From contig MPMZ01000003.1 in the NCBI GenBank assembly GCA_002238765.1, forward strand, positions 1 through 64,000: a stretch of 64,000 bases of DNA, in the 5' to 3' direction. The first letter of the stretch is position 1. Each line of letters starts with the position of its first letter. The notes under the pieces were generated by a model. The model was not told the origin of the DNA and searched no databases. It saw only the letters and a list, made by a program, of their open reading frames with translations. The position numbers and the translations under genes were made by a program. This DNA is from Nitrospira sp. bin75. GTDB lineage: Bacteria; Nitrospirota; Nitrospiria; Nitrospirales; UBA8639. Below, one piece after another: positions 30,895-40,317 of this stretch.

Positions 30895-33522
30895 ATGTCC
30901 AAATTCTACGATCACCAGGCCATTGAAAAGAAGTGGCAAGTCTACTGGCGCGAGCACCAGCCTTTTCGTTCGGACGTCGACCCCGCGAAACCCAAGTTTT
31001 ATGTCCTCGATATGTTCCCGTACCCGTCGGGTGCCGGACTCCACGTGGGTCATCCCAAGGGCTATATCGCGACCGACATCATCGCCCGCTACAAACGGAT
31101 GCGGGGGTGGAACGTGCTGCACCCCATGGGCTGGGACGCCTTCGGCCTGCCGGCGGAACAATACGCGATTAAAACCGGGACCCATCCCCGGGAGACCACC
31201 ACACGGAACATTGCAAACTTCAAGCGGCAATTCCAGTCCCTGGGCATGGATTACGACTGGTCGCGGGAAATCGATACCACGGACCCCCAATACGTGCGAT
31301 GGACGCAATGGATCTTCCGGAAACTTTATGAAAAGGGGCTGGCGTATCTGGCGGAAGTCCCGGTGAACTGGTGCCCGGCCCTGGGCACCGTGCTGGCCAA
31401 TGAGGAAGTGATCGACGGCAAGAGCGAGATCGGCGGGCATCCGGTCGTGCGGGTGCCCATGCGCCAGTGGATGCTGCGCATCACGGCCTATGCCGAGCGG
31501 TTGATCGACGACCTGGAGTTGGTGGATTGGCCGGAGTCCATCAAGCGGATGCAGCGGGAGTGGGTCGGCCGTTCGGAAGGCGCCAGAATTTTCTTTGAAG
31601 TCTCAGGGCATGCGCCGCAATCGATCGAAGTGTTTACCACCCGGCCTGACACCCTGTTCGGGGCTACCTATATGGTCCTGGCCCCTGAGCATTTCTTGGT
31701 AGCGACCATCACGACCCCCGAGCAACGTCCGGCGGTGGAAGCCTATGTCGAAGCCGTGTCCCGCCGGAGCGAGCGGGCGCGCGTGGCCGAACTGGGTGAG
31801 AAGACCGGGGTCTTCACCGGCGCGTGTGCCGTGCATTCGGTCACGGGCAAGCCCATTCCGATCTGGATTGCGGATTACGTGTTGGCGACCTACGGAACCG
31901 GCGCGATCATGGCGGTGCCGGGGCATGACACGCGGGATTATGCCTTTGCGAAGCAGATGGACTTGCCGATTGTCGAAGTCGTGGCCGGCGGCGATCTTTC
32001 CACCGGCGCGTATACGGGCGACGGCACGAACGTGAATTCCGACTTCCTGGACGGCTTGGCCACTTCCGAAGCCAAGACCCGCATGTGCGACTGGCTGGCG
32101 CAACACGGCAAGGGTGAGAAGACCGTGAATTATAAATTGCGCGATTGGCTCTTCAGCCGGCAGCGATATTGGGGTGAGCCGTTTCCCGTGCTCCATCTGG
32201 AAGACGGGACGACCAAGCTCGTTCCCGAATCGGAGTTGCCGGTGGTGCTGCCGGAGTTGGAGGATTTTCGTCCCAGCGGGGAGTTCGAAACGCCCCTGGC
32301 TCGCGTCCGCGATTGGGTGGAAGTGACAGATCCCGAAACTCGGCAGAAGGCCCTGCGTGATACCAATACCATGCCCCAGTGGGCCGGGAGTTGCTGGTAT
32401 TACCTTCGCTTTTGCGACCCCCGGAATGACCGGGAACCGTGGTCCGAAGACGCCGAACAGTATTGGATGCCCGTTGATTTATACGTGGGCGGAGCCGAGC
32501 ACGCTGTCCTGCACCTGCTCTATTCACGGTTTTGGCATAAGGTGCTGTATGACCTCGGGCTGGTGCATACGCCCGAACCGTTTCAGAAATTGCTGAATCC
32601 GGGCATGATTCTGGGACACAGCTATCGCTACTTCGACAACAATCTCTCCGATGATCCCGGGTTTGCGGCGCGAGCGTATCCAGCGTCTGACGTGCGTTTT
32701 GAACACGACACTCCGGTTCACAAACAGACGGGAGAGGAACTGAAAGCCCGATGGGTGGCTTCACAGGACGTGCGGTGGGAAGAGGGGACGCCGTTGCATC
32801 CGACGCTTGACGGGCTGGTGCTGGAGGAAGTCACGGAGAAAATGTCGAAGAGTCGGGGTAACGTGGTGAATCCGGACGAGATTATTGCCGAATACGGGAC
32901 GGATGCGCTGCGGCTGTATGAAATGTTCATGGGACCGTTGGAAAAAGGCGCTCCCTGGTCTTCCGAATCCATCCCGGGTGTGGCGCGGCTTCTGCAGCGC
33001 GCCTATCGTCTGGTGTTGGGTGAACACGAACCCGTGCCGGTCGTCGAGGGGCAGGGAACGCCCGATCAGGCGCGTCTCACGGCCCGGACGATTCAGGGGG
33101 TGACGCAGGACCTTGAGGAGATGGGCTTCAATACGGCCATTTCGAAACTGATGGTCTTTGTGCGGGATATTACCAAAGACGGACCGTTGCCGCGTGCGTC
33201 GGCCGAAGCTTTTGCCGTGTTGCTGTCGCCGTTTGCCCCGCACCTGGCGGAAGAATTATGGGAGGGGTTGGGACGCGAGCCGAGTCTCGCGCACCAAGCC
33301 TGGCCGGCGTTCGATCCCGCCCTGGTGGTCCGTGAGGAATTGACCATACCCCTTCAGGTCAACGGTAAGCTGCGCAGCAAGATTCAGGTGCCGGCCGGCG
33401 CGCAGAAAGACGAGATCCTCGAACTCGCACACGCGGATAAAAAATTGGGGGAATGGTTGCAGGGGACCACGCCTCGAAAAGTGATCTACGTCGAAAAGAA
33501 GTTGGTCAATTTTGTGGTCTGA
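30895..33522 (+). CDS. leuS: Leucyl-tRNA synthetase
   Basis: An 875-residue class I synthetase that charges tRNA-Leu. HIGH-type motif [10 protein letters not shown] and the KMSKS loop EKMSKSRGN are both present, with the CP1 editing domain between them ([39 protein letters not shown], where the Asp that binds the misacylated amino acid is kept). The C-terminal segment ITVNGKLR appears as [15 protein letters not shown] start at 30895 ([15 protein letters not shown]), the family N-terminus. The upstream in-frame stretch to 30721 is unconserved. It is the first gene of a leuS-lptE-holA group, a common arrangement, and marks the right edge of the island. Confidence 0.97.
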   Translation: MSKFYDHQAIEKKWQVYWREHQPFRSDVDPAKPKFYVLDMFPYPSGAGLHVGHPKGYIATDIIARYKRMRGWNVLHPMGWDAFGLPAEQYAIKTGTHPRETTTRNIANFKRQFQSLGMDYDWSREIDTTDPQYVRWTQWIFRKLYEKGLAYLAEVPVNWCPALGTVLANEEVIDGKSEIGGHPVVRVPMRQWMLRITAYAERLIDDLELVDWPESIKRMQREWVGRSEGARIFFEVSGHAPQSIEVFTTRPDTLFGATYMVLAPEHFLVATITTPEQRPAVEAYVEAVSRRSERARVAELGEKTGVFTGACAVHSVTGKPIPIWIADYVLATYGTGAIMAVPGHDTRDYAFAKQMDLPIVEVVAGGDLSTGAYTGDGTNVNSDFLDGLATSEAKTRMCDWLAQHGKGEKTVNYKLRDWLFSRQRYWGEPFPVLHLEDGTTKLVPESELPVVLPELEDFRPSGEFETPLARVRDWVEVTDPETRQKALRDTNTMPQWAGSCWYYLRFCDPRNDREPWSEDAEQYWMPVDLYVGGAEHAVLHLLYSRFWHKVLYDLGLVHTPEPFQKLLNPGMILGHSYRYFDNNLSDDPGFAARAYPASDVRFEHDTPVHKQTGEELKARWVASQDVRWEEGTPLHPTLDGLVLEEVTEKMSKSRGNVVNPDEIIAEYGTDALRLYEMFMGPLEKGAPWSSESIPGVARLLQRAYRLVLGEHEPVPVVEGQGTPDQARLTARTIQGVTQDLEEMGFNTAISKLMVFVRDITKDGPLPRASAEAFAVLLSPFAPHLAEELWEGLGREPSLAHQAWPAFDPALVVREELTIPLQVNGKLRSKIQVPAGAQKDEILELAHADKKLGEWLQGTTPRKVIYVEKKLVNFVV

Positions 33523-33525
33523 GTT

Positions 33526-33556
33526 CCCTCTCCCCTTGGGGGAGGGGGGGACAGGG
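33526..33556. repeat. R4 repeat between leuS and lptE
   Basis: CCCTCTCCCC, loop TTG, then GGGGAGGGG and more G. This hairpin fills most of the 44-bp gap between leuS and lptE and could weaken read-through to lptE. Confidence 0.65.
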
Positions 33557-33566
33557 AAAAAGGGAC

Positions 33567-34214
33567 ATGCATCTGATGAACAGATTCGTCTCGGCTCTGG
33601 TTTTCGTCTCGATGTTGCTTGTCGTGCTCCCGGGATGCGGCTACAGGTTTTCCGTGGAAGGGCCGGGTCCGCGGGTGGGGGGAGGTCCCGACCCTGATCA
33701 AGCGGGACCCCCGGTGAGATTGGTCATTCGAGACCTGCTCAACCGCACGTTCCAGAGCAATCTGGAATTTGCGTATACCCGATACATGCGGGAGCAATTC
33801 GCCGTGAGCAGCGGAGCGCAAGTCGTGGCGGATGACGCCAAAGCCGATTACGTCATGACGGGCGAGATCGTCTCAGTCTCGGTCCCGTCAATCACGTTTT
33901 CGGCCGGCCAAACCCGGGAACGCCGTGTGAACGTGGTGGTGCGCGTGACGGTGGCTCATCGAGAGACGGGCCGGAGTCTCTGGGCGGAAACGGCCACGGG
34001 TACCGGAGAGTTTTTTGTGAATCGTGCGCCCGACGTCGAAGCCCGCCAGGATCAAATTCAGTTCAACCGGGTCCTGCAAGACCGGGCCTTGGAGCAGGCC
34101 GGCCAGGATGTCGTGGAACTATTGGCCGCAGCCTTCTGGCACGCCAGGGACCAGGGAATCTTTTCCGGGGCGGGTGCCCCCACCACCTCTCCCTCAACCG
34201 GCTCCGGGGACTAG
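33567..34214 (+). CDS. lptE: LPS-assembly lipoprotein LptE
   Basis: A 215-residue lipoprotein of the LptE family, which plugs the LptD barrel during lipopolysaccharide insertion. Residues 7-24 form a lipoprotein signal with the lipobox LPGC and Cys24. Family parts are CGYRFSVEG, FQSNLEFAYTRYMREQF, ADYVMTGEIVSVSVPSITF, and VTVAHRETGRSLWAE. The last 15 residues (PTTSPSTGSG) come from an R4-type repeat. Presence of LptE implies a lipopolysaccharide-bearing outer membrane. Location between leuS and holA is the usual one. Confidence 0.9.
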   Translation: MHLMNRFVSALVFVSMLLVVLPGCGYRFSVEGPGPRVGGGPDPDQAGPPVRLVIRDLLNRTFQSNLEFAYTRYMREQFAVSSGAQVVADDAKADYVMTGEIVSVSVPSITFSAGQTRERRVNVVVRVTVAHRETGRSLWAETATGTGEFFVNRAPDVEARQDQIQFNRVLQDRALEQAGQDVVELLAAAFWHARDQGIFSGAGAPTTSPSTGSGD

Positions 34215-34236
34215 AGTGAGGGAAAAAGAGCGAGGG
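34188..34236. repeat. R4-like repeat at the lptE end
   Basis: CACCTCTCCCTCAACCGG and a GAGTGAGGG / GAGGGTGAAGG tail resemble the outer arms of R4. The element spans the last codons and stop of lptE and the gap to holA. Confidence 0.5.
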
Positions 34237-34246
34237 TGAAGGTCCG

Positions 34247-35311
34247 GTGATCAAACCTGCCGAACTCGGTCCGTCCTTACGACAAGAGAAGAGGTTGTTT
34301 CTGGTCCTTGGGGAAGAGGACTGCTTGCGCGATCAAGCCATCGAGACGATCCGGGACGCCTCGCGTTCCAAAGGCGCGAATGCGGGCGACGGACAAAGCA
34401 ACGGTGACGAGTTTTCCTGTGACGTCTTGTACGGCGATGACACGAATGCCCGGGAAGTGCTGGCCCGTGTCCAGGAAGTTCCCTTCTTTTCAAGCCACCA
34501 GGTGGTTCTTCTGAAATGGGCGGACAAGCTTCCCGCCAAGGAGGGGGAGGCTCTAATCCCCTATTTTTCCGCGCCGTCCGATTCGACGACCATGATCGTC
34601 TCCGCGGCGAAACTGGATGGCCGGCTGAAATGGGTCCAAGCCTTGAAGAAGCAAGCCGTGGTGGTGAACTGTGCGCCCCTGTATGACAATCAACGATTGG
34701 GGTGGGTCCGCCAGGAAGCCGCGCGTGTGGGGATTCAACTGGATGCCGAAGCCGCGGGGTTACTGAAAGAACTGGCCGGCGAAGGGTTGTCCGTGGTCCG
34801 GCGGGAATTGGAGAAGTTGTCGCTTTACGTGTCAGCGAAAGAAACGGTCACCGCTCATGACGTCATTGCCGTCCAAGGGGCGGAACCCGGCGCGTCGGTG
34901 TTTGATCTGTCGGGCGCCATTATCCATGGCCGGGTGTCGCAAGCCCTCCTCATTCTGCAGAAAACATTGGAGTCGGGTGAGGCCCCGCTTCGGATTCTCG
35001 GCGCGTTGCTGTGGCAGTACCGGCGTCTGTGGAAAGCCAAAGACGGGCTGAGCCGCCGGGTCAGTGAGGCAGCGGTTGCGAAGTCTCTGGGGATCGCGCC
35101 TTTCCGGCAGGGCGAGTTTTTTGCCGTGCTCACACGCGCTCCCTCGGCGCATTTTCCCGAGGCGTTTCAAGCCTTTTCGGTTACGGATCGTGCGCTGAAA
35201 GGTGCGGCCGCCGCTTCCCCTCACCGGATCATGCATGCTTTGATCATGGACTTGTGCCGGTCGGCGAAAGCTTTGTCGCGGCCCCCATTGCGACCTGAAC
35301 GTGCGGGGTAA
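34247..35311 (+). CDS. holA: DNA polymerase III subunit delta
   Basis: A 354-residue clamp-loader delta subunit, which opens the beta sliding clamp. The pattern is that of HolA: RLFLVLGEEDCLRDQAIETI at the N-terminus (the degenerate AAA+ domain), VPFFSSHQVVLLK, KKQAVVVNC, ELAGEGLSVVRRELEKLSLYV, and the C-terminal collar domain with EAPLRILGALLWQYRRLWKAKDG. GTG at 34247 is the start, with AAGG upstream. It ends convergently to rpsT. Confidence 0.93.
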   Translation: MIKPAELGPSLRQEKRLFLVLGEEDCLRDQAIETIRDASRSKGANAGDGQSNGDEFSCDVLYGDDTNAREVLARVQEVPFFSSHQVVLLKWADKLPAKEGEALIPYFSAPSDSTTMIVSAAKLDGRLKWVQALKKQAVVVNCAPLYDNQRLGWVRQEAARVGIQLDAEAAGLLKELAGEGLSVVRRELEKLSLYVSAKETVTAHDVIAVQGAEPGASVFDLSGAIIHGRVSQALLILQKTLESGEAPLRILGALLWQYRRLWKAKDGLSRRVSEAAVAKSLGIAPFRQGEFFAVLTRAPSAHFPEAFQAFSVTDRALKGAAAASPHRIMHALIMDLCRSAKALSRPPLRPERAG

Positions 35312-35374
35312 AGCCGGGCCATGGCCCGGGAGATGCCATGCAGAACCCTCGCCCCTGACCTGAAATTAGGCGAA

Positions 35375-35400
35375 GCCCCCGACATTTTTTATCGGGGGGC
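35375..35400. terminator. Bidirectional hairpin between holA and rpsT
   Basis: GCCCCCGA pairs with TCGGGGGGC around a T-rich loop (CATTTTTTA). It lies between convergent holA and rpsT, within a larger R4-like CTCGCCCCTGACC / GGGTGAGGGGG repeat. It could terminate either transcript, though no perfect U-tail follows. Confidence 0.4.
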
Positions 35401-35415
35401 CGGGTGAGGGGGTCT

Positions 35416-35688
35416 TTATTGGGCCTTGAGGGCGTTGAACCGGGTCGAGAGTTGAGAAATGCGTCGGGAAGCGGTATTCCGATGGAGCGCGCCTTTGGTC
35501 ACGGCCTTGTGAAGGGCTGCGGTGGCTTCCCGGAGAAGGGGTTGAGCCGTTTTGGCATCGTGCTGTTGGAGAGCGGTTGTAAATTTCTTGACGACCGTGT
35601 TGGTGCGATGCAGGATCGCGTGGTTTCGAATATGACGCTTTTCGGACTGACGGGCACGTTTAATGGCTGATTTATGAACAACCGGCAT
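35416..35688 (-). CDS. rpsT: Ribosomal protein S20
   Basis: A 90-residue basic, helical protein of the small subunit that binds the 5' and 3' minor domains of 16S rRNA. VHKSAIKRARQSEKRHIRN at the start and KGALHRNTASRRISQLSTR near the end are S20 signatures. The size fits (E. coli has 87). It is divergently oriented to pyrF. Confidence 0.97.
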   Translation of the reverse strand: MPVVHKSAIKRARQSEKRHIRNHAILHRTNTVVKKFTTALQQHDAKTAQPLLREATAALHKAVTKGALHRNTASRRISQLSTRFNALKAQ

Positions 35689-35768
35689 CCTTGTTTCTCC
35701 ATTCAGAGGTTTGAATTTTTCATTATTAACATAGCCTCTTCTCGATGGTCAACGGGAAAGAGACACGA

Positions 35769-36509
35769 ATGGATCGAAACATGAGAGGCGCGGGGATTCA
35801 AGCCAAAGACCGGCTCGTGTTTGCCTTGGACGTGTCGACGGCACAGGCCGCCGAGTCGATGCTGGATCGTGTCCGGGAGTCCGTTGGGGTGATCAAAGTC
35901 GGGTTGGAACTCTTTGCGAGCGAAGGACCTGCGGTCGTCCGGATGGTGCGGCAGTATGGGAAACCCGTGTTTCTCGACTTGAAGGTGTTGGATGTTGCGG
36001 AGACGGTGCAACGGACCACCGCGCGCGTCGCGGACATGGGCGTGGCCTTCCTGACCGTGCATGCCGAGCGAAAGGCGCTGTCCGCCGCGGTGAAGGGACG
36101 GGAAGCCAATCCGGCCATGAAGATTTTGGCGGTGACGGTGTTGACGAACGTCGAACGTGCGGATCTTCGGGAAGGGGGATACGATGGGACCATCGAGCAA
36201 GCGGTGGTGACTCGTGCACGAGTGGCTGCCGACGTGGGGTGTGACGGGGTGATTGCCTCGGGGCAGGAACCCGCGGCCATTCGATCGGCCGTCGACTCGC
36301 CGTTGTTGATTGTGACGCCCGGCGTACGGCTTGCCGGGAATGACGTGGATGAGCATGCTCGTGTCGTGACGCCTCGCCAAGCCATTCACGCCGGAGCGGA
36401 TTACGTGGTGGTGGGCCGGCCGATTCGGGATGCGCCGGACCCGCGTGCCGCGGCTCAGGCCATCGTGGACGAGATGCAAGCGGCCTTTGATGAATCACTC
36501 CCCCCTTGA
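35769..36509 (+). CDS. pyrF: Orotidine 5'-phosphate decarboxylase
   Basis: A 246-residue enzyme making UMP from OMP, the last step of pyrimidine synthesis. It keeps DRLVFALDVSTAQ, KVGLELF, the catalytic Asp-x-Lys-x-x-Asp array FLDLKVLDVAET, TVHAE, the loop ILAVTVLTNV, and the phosphate site VTPGVRLAG with DYVVVGRPI. I choose the ATG at 35769, but those at 35745 and 35781 are also possible. The stop codon and last residues (ESLPP) belong to an R3 repeat. Confidence 0.95.
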   Translation: MDRNMRGAGIQAKDRLVFALDVSTAQAAESMLDRVRESVGVIKVGLELFASEGPAVVRMVRQYGKPVFLDLKVLDVAETVQRTTARVADMGVAFLTVHAERKALSAAVKGREANPAMKILAVTVLTNVERADLREGGYDGTIEQAVVTRARVAADVGCDGVIASGQEPAAIRSAVDSPLLIVTPGVRLAGNDVDEHARVVTPRQAIHAGADYVVVGRPIRDAPDPRAAAQAIVDEMQAAFDESLPP

Positions 36510-36564
36510 GGGGGAGTCGGAGAGCCAAGGGCACGGCCCGCAGGCGAACCGGTGGGGGGTAGGG
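36492..36564. repeat. R3 repeat, copy 2
   Basis: CACTCCCCCCTTGAGGGGGA (hairpin) then GCCCGCAGGCGAACCGGTGG. The TGA of pyrF lies in the loop. Compared with copy 1 at 10401-10477 it is about 85% alike by eye. As a hairpin directly at the end of pyrF it could serve as its terminator. Confidence 0.8.
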
Positions 36565-36569
36565 AACAT

Positions 36570-36672
36570 CGGGTTACGCTACGCCTGTCCTGAGCGTAGC
36601 GCGGCGGCGCGAAGGCGAAGGGCCTGTCCTGAGCGAAGTCGAAGGAAGCGTAGTCGAAGGGCGAACCCGACC
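36570..36672. repeat. R5 palindrome filled with R2 elements
   Basis: CGGGTTACGCTACG and GCGAACCCGACC are the outer R5 arms. Between them lie two copies of R2 (CCTGTCCTGAGCGTAGCG and CCTGTCCTGAGCGAAGTCGA) plus further GTAGTCGAAGGG steps. The cluster fills the gap between pyrF and tRNA-His; about 100 bp before the tRNA are otherwise plain. Confidence 0.8.
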
Positions 36673-36771
36673 TGCGGCTACCGACATAGGCGTTTGTCTT
36701 GCATCGTCTCAAGCCTTTTCAGTAAAATCGCCCTACGTTCGTGAAACGGTTGTTGTCACGACTCGTCGGGT

Positions 36772-36849
36772 GGTGGGTGTAGCTCAGTTGGTTAGAGCGC
36801 CGGATTGTGGTTCCGGAGGTCGCGGGTTCAATTCCCGTCACTCACCCCA
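36772..36849 (+). tRNA. tRNA-His (GUG)
   Basis: Complete cloverleaf. The acceptor stem GTGGGTG pairs with CACTCAC, and the extra G-1 at 36772 stands opposite discriminator C (36846), as in tRNA-His. D-arm GCTCAGTTGGTTAGAGC, anticodon loop TTGTGGT with anticodon GUG, T-loop GGTTCAATTCC and the encoded CCA (36847-36849) are all present. Confidence 0.97.
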
Positions 36850-36923
36850 TTTTCCCCTTTCAATGTCCAGTCTTCCCGCTCCGTGCCACTTTCCCGACCC
36901 GGTGGTGCTTCACGGTCCGTTGA

Positions 36924-39176
36924 ATGGTGTGGCGTGAACAGAAACGTTGGTCAGTGAGGCCGTCCCGTTCATGGGCCCGTCGTGTGAGCTTCCTCGTCGT
37001 TTTTCTTTTGACGAGTGTCTGTTCATGGCCCCAATCCGAGGCTCGGGACGTGGCCTGTGCATCGGCGGAAGCCTGTTTTCGACAGGCCGCGTCTTTTTCC
37101 GACGAGCATCCCGATCAAGTGCTTCTGCAGGCCGACCGTTTTGGCCACGTGCAGGAGGCGTATCCAGGCACCCTGTGGGCCCGGCGCGCAGGATTTCGCA
37201 TCGGATGGTCCCTGCTCGAACATGATCCTGCCCGGGCCCTTGACTATCTCCGGACGGCCCGCATGGATTTCCCGCTGCTCGAAGATTACGTGTTGTTGAA
37301 ACTCGGTCGGGCATTGAGGCGGATGGGTTCATTGCATGCATCCGCCCTGACGTTTGAATCGGCGCTGGGGTTGTCCGTTTCTTCCGCCTTGCGCAACGAG
37401 ACGTCGTATGAAGCGGGATTCGCCTGGTTCGAGAACGGGCATTGCCAGTCCGCCGTCGCGCACCTGGAGCAAGCCATTTCCGGTGATCCGGATTCTCCAT
37501 CTGCTCCCCGGGCTTTCTCCGTTGTGGCCGATTGCGCCGCCCGGTTGCAACGAGTGATCCGGGCGAAACACGCGCTGGGCGAGCTGTGGCGAAACTATCC
37601 CGAATCTCCGGAGGCTCAAGCGGTGGACAAAATCGTGCAGTCAGATCAGCCGGGTGCGCTGCCTTGGACTCCTTCGTCGGAAGATTATTATCAACGAGGC
37701 CGGACGTGGTACGACCTCGCACGCTTTGAAGCCGCCATCCGGGATTTTCAGAAGTTCCTGGCCGATCGACCGCACGGCCCGCGTTCCGAGCAGGGGCTTT
37801 TTCAGTTGGCAATGGCCCACGTGCGATTGAAGCAGTATGCCCAAGCCGAGCCCATCTTCCGCCGGCTGTTGACCACCTCTTCCACGTATGCCGGCAAAGC
37901 CGCCGTGTGGTTGGCCAAGGTGTACTTGCGGCGGGATCAGGGCCGGATGCTTCTGAAGTTTCGCGATTCGATTCCTCCCGGCTTGAGTGCGAATGAACGC
38001 AGCCGGATCGGATGGCTGAGCGGCGTGTGGGCTGAAGGGGAACACGCGATTCAGCAAGCCGTCTCGGCCTATGAGGACGCCTATCGTGTGGCGGAGCTTC
38101 CTGCAGCCAAAACGGATTCGTTGTGGCGTTTGGGATGGCTGCACTATCAACAAGGTGCTTGGGACGATGCGGTTGAAGCCTTTCATTCGCTTGCGGCCAC
38201 CGCTTCCGGCCGGAACCGGCAAAATCGGGCGCATTATTGGGCGGCGCGGGCGCTTGAACGGATGGGTCGCGTCGATGAGGCGCAAACGTTGTACGGGCAG
38301 GTGTCTGCCGAATGGCCCATGACTTATTACGGGCAATTGTCCGCGTTTCGCCTGCGGCGTTCATTCCACGTGGAACGCGAGCAAGGTGACTTCCGCGCGA
38401 TCCAGGCGTTGAACGGTCCCGCATCGTCTTCATTCCGAATCAATCCGCATTTCCAAAAGGCCATGGAACTGTCGAGACTGGGGCTTCGCCGGGAAGCGGC
38501 GGAAGAATTGTTGGTGGTCAAGAAGCAATACGGCGATCAGCCGCAAACTCTCTATGCCTTGGCGCGGCACATGCTGGCAGTCGGAGATCATGAATCACCG
38601 ATCGTGATCGCCAAACGGTACTTTCGGGAGCCACTTGAGCGTCGCCGGATTTCTCTTGATTCCCCGCTATGGCGCATGGCGTATCCAACGGGCTATATCC
38701 CGACGATACGGCGCTATGCCGATTCGCACGTGGCCCCTTTTTTGGTTGCGGGGATTATCCGTGAGGAAAGTTTGTATAATCCCGAGGCCTTGTCACCCGT
38801 CGGCGCCATGGGGTTGATGCAACTCATGCCGGAGACGGCGAACCGCGTCGCCCGCCGCCTGGGCCTTGGATCCGTGGACCGGGAGGATTTGTTGCAAGCA
38901 GATGTGAACGTCCGGTTAGGAGTTGATTATATTGGTGAATTGTTACGTGACTATAAGGGCAATCTCATTCGAGCCGTCGCGGCGTATAATGCCGGTCCCG
39001 ACGCGGTGAACCGTTGGATTGCTAGGTTTGGCACTCGAGATCCGGACGAGTTTGTCGAACTGATCTCCTATAGGGAAACGCGTCGATACGTGAAACGAGT
39101 GCTTACAAGTTATCGTATCTATCAGGCCATTCATTCCACAACATGTAGTGCTTTACCTCTTGACAGGGCCTGCTAA
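36924..39176 (+). CDS. slt: Soluble lytic murein transglycosylase
   Basis: A 750-residue periplasmic enzyme that cuts the MurNAc-GlcNAc bond and forms 1,6-anhydro-MurNAc, the product AnmK recycles. A signal peptide lies at about residues 18-41 (RRVSFLVVFLLTSVCSW). Then comes a long superhelix of TPR-like helices (for example YYQRGRTWYDLARFEAAIRD, WRLGWLHYQQGAWDDAVEAF), and the C-terminal lysozyme-like domain IIREESLYNPEALSPVGAMG with catalytic Glu615, LMQLMPETA and AVAAYNAGPDAVNRW. The layout equals Slt70, though it is about 100 residues longer. ATG at 36924 starts the signal peptide. Confidence 0.93.
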   Translation: MVWREQKRWSVRPSRSWARRVSFLVVFLLTSVCSWPQSEARDVACASAEACFRQAASFSDEHPDQVLLQADRFGHVQEAYPGTLWARRAGFRIGWSLLEHDPARALDYLRTARMDFPLLEDYVLLKLGRALRRMGSLHASALTFESALGLSVSSALRNETSYEAGFAWFENGHCQSAVAHLEQAISGDPDSPSAPRAFSVVADCAARLQRVIRAKHALGELWRNYPESPEAQAVDKIVQSDQPGALPWTPSSEDYYQRGRTWYDLARFEAAIRDFQKFLADRPHGPRSEQGLFQLAMAHVRLKQYAQAEPIFRRLLTTSSTYAGKAAVWLAKVYLRRDQGRMLLKFRDSIPPGLSANERSRIGWLSGVWAEGEHAIQQAVSAYEDAYRVAELPAAKTDSLWRLGWLHYQQGAWDDAVEAFHSLAATASGRNRQNRAHYWAARALERMGRVDEAQTLYGQVSAEWPMTYYGQLSAFRLRRSFHVEREQGDFRAIQALNGPASSSFRINPHFQKAMELSRLGLRREAAEELLVVKKQYGDQPQTLYALARHMLAVGDHESPIVIAKRYFREPLERRRISLDSPLWRMAYPTGYIPTIRRYADSHVAPFLVAGIIREESLYNPEALSPVGAMGLMQLMPETANRVARRLGLGSVDREDLLQADVNVRLGVDYIGELLRDYKGNLIRAVAAYNAGPDAVNRWIARFGTRDPDEFVELISYRETRRYVKRVLTSYRIYQAIHSTTCSALPLDRAC

Positions 39177-39233
39177 AGATTTTATTTTAGTGATATTTTA
39201 CTCTCTCGGATCATAGCCAAGGAGTTCGTCACC

Positions 39234-39491
39234 ATGAGTCTTGAAAAAATGGAAACGTTGGAGGTTCGAGTGCGGGGGTTGGTGGAGTTGGTTCAAGAAT
39301 TAAAGCAGGCTAATGGCTCCCTTCAAGAACGGTTGAATTTGGTTCAAGAGGAATTGTCGAGGCAGGAGGTCCTTGCCCGCGAGTGGGAAGAAGAGCGAGT
39401 GACTCTCAAGTCGCGCATTGAAGGGGTCTTGGAGCAACTGGACAGCCTGGAAACATCGGAGACCGGCCTGCAAGAGGCTGTGCATGACTAA
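39234..39491 (+). CDS. ZapB-like coiled-coil protein
   Basis: An 85-residue protein that is heptad coiled coil from end to end (LEKMETLEVRVRGLVELVQE, SLQERLNLVQEELSRQ). AAGGAG lies eight bases before the ATG. Its stop overlaps the start of zapA by eight bases. In such operons this gene is annotated as ZapB or a cell-division coiled-coil protein, so a role at the Z-ring with ZapA is likely; the identification rests on position and coiled coil. Confidence 0.75.
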   Translation: MSLEKMETLEVRVRGLVELVQELKQANGSLQERLNLVQEELSRQEVLAREWEEERVTLKSRIEGVLEQLDSLETSETGLQEAVHD

Positions 39492-39777
39492 GAGCATCGA
39501 GGTTGACGTCTACGGGCAGAAGTTGGCCTTGCGACCTATTGAAGACGAAAGCTATGCGCATGAACTCGCCCGATACGTCGAAGGGCAAATGCAGACCATC
39601 GCGCAAGGGACGACCCGGTCCACGCCCATCAAGGTGGCCATCCTGGCCGCGATGAACATTGCGGATCAACTGTTTCGGCAAGAACGCCGCCGGCAGGCCG
39701 GCGAGGCCGAAATCGAGCGTCGAGCCGAGGGGCTGTTGGAGTGTATCGAATCCCGTATAGGGATGGACGGCCCCTGA
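39484..39777 (+). CDS. zapA: Cell division protein ZapA
   Basis: A 97-residue ZapA, which bundles FtsZ filaments. KSIEVDVYGQKLALRPIEDE, then YAHELARYVEGQMQTIA and KVAILAAMNIADQLFR match the family's small beta head and long helix; the C-terminal helix would form the antiparallel tetramer. The ATG at 39484 lies within the upstream gene's last codons, so translation is coupled. Confidence 0.92.
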   Translation: MTKSIEVDVYGQKLALRPIEDESYAHELARYVEGQMQTIAQGTTRSTPIKVAILAAMNIADQLFRQERRRQAGEAEIERRAEGLLECIESRIGMDGP

Positions 39778-40317
39778 TCAGTCCCTGTTCTTGCACGAAG
39801 CGTAGCGCTCTGGTAACGTAGGTCGTCAAAAATTTTAACCTTTGAGAGGGATACATTCGTCGATCAGGAAGAACGAGTGGCGTATGACATGGAATGAAAC
39901 GAATTTTGTAACATTGCGGGTGTGTATAACTATGAGGTTTGAATTGAGGAGTGGTTCACCCTGCCGGGCTGGGACTGCATCCGTGAGGCAGGAAGAGTCA
40001 ACCGGGTAGATAGCCGATAAGAGATCCAAGGTAATGGCGGAGAGAATTTTAAACAGATGTCGAAACCTGGGCGTCAGCCAATATCTACCTTTTGCGATGT
40101 TTTTCACACACCCTAACATCGCGTAGAGTCGTTTTTCCGTTTTCTTCATTCCCTGCCTTTTCTTCGTCCCCCTCGTTTCCTGTCGCACGAGTCCACTGTA
40201 GAAGACGGCCTGACCAGCTCGTGGTTTCAGACGCTGTCGGCCCCATGGCAACATGAACATTGTCAATGATACCAAAGGCTGACGTACGCGCCTTTGTCTG
40301 AGTGGTGAGAGAAGGGG
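39778..40317. other. 540-bp gap, no supported gene
   Basis: Between zapA and rny I see no convincing coding sequence. A minus-strand frame exists but lacks a family match. There are local hairpins (for example CCTGCC at 39960-39965 with GGCAGG at 39987-39992) and AT-rich segments. In many proteobacteria 6S RNA lies next to zapA, so an RNA gene is possible, but I could not recognise the 6S bubble structure. Confidence 0.4.

Noticed and set aside
36910-38433. 507-codon minus-strand frame opposite slt
   Set aside because: The transglycosylase on the plus strand has clear catalytic motifs; the opposite frame is Arg/Pro/Ser-rich noise.
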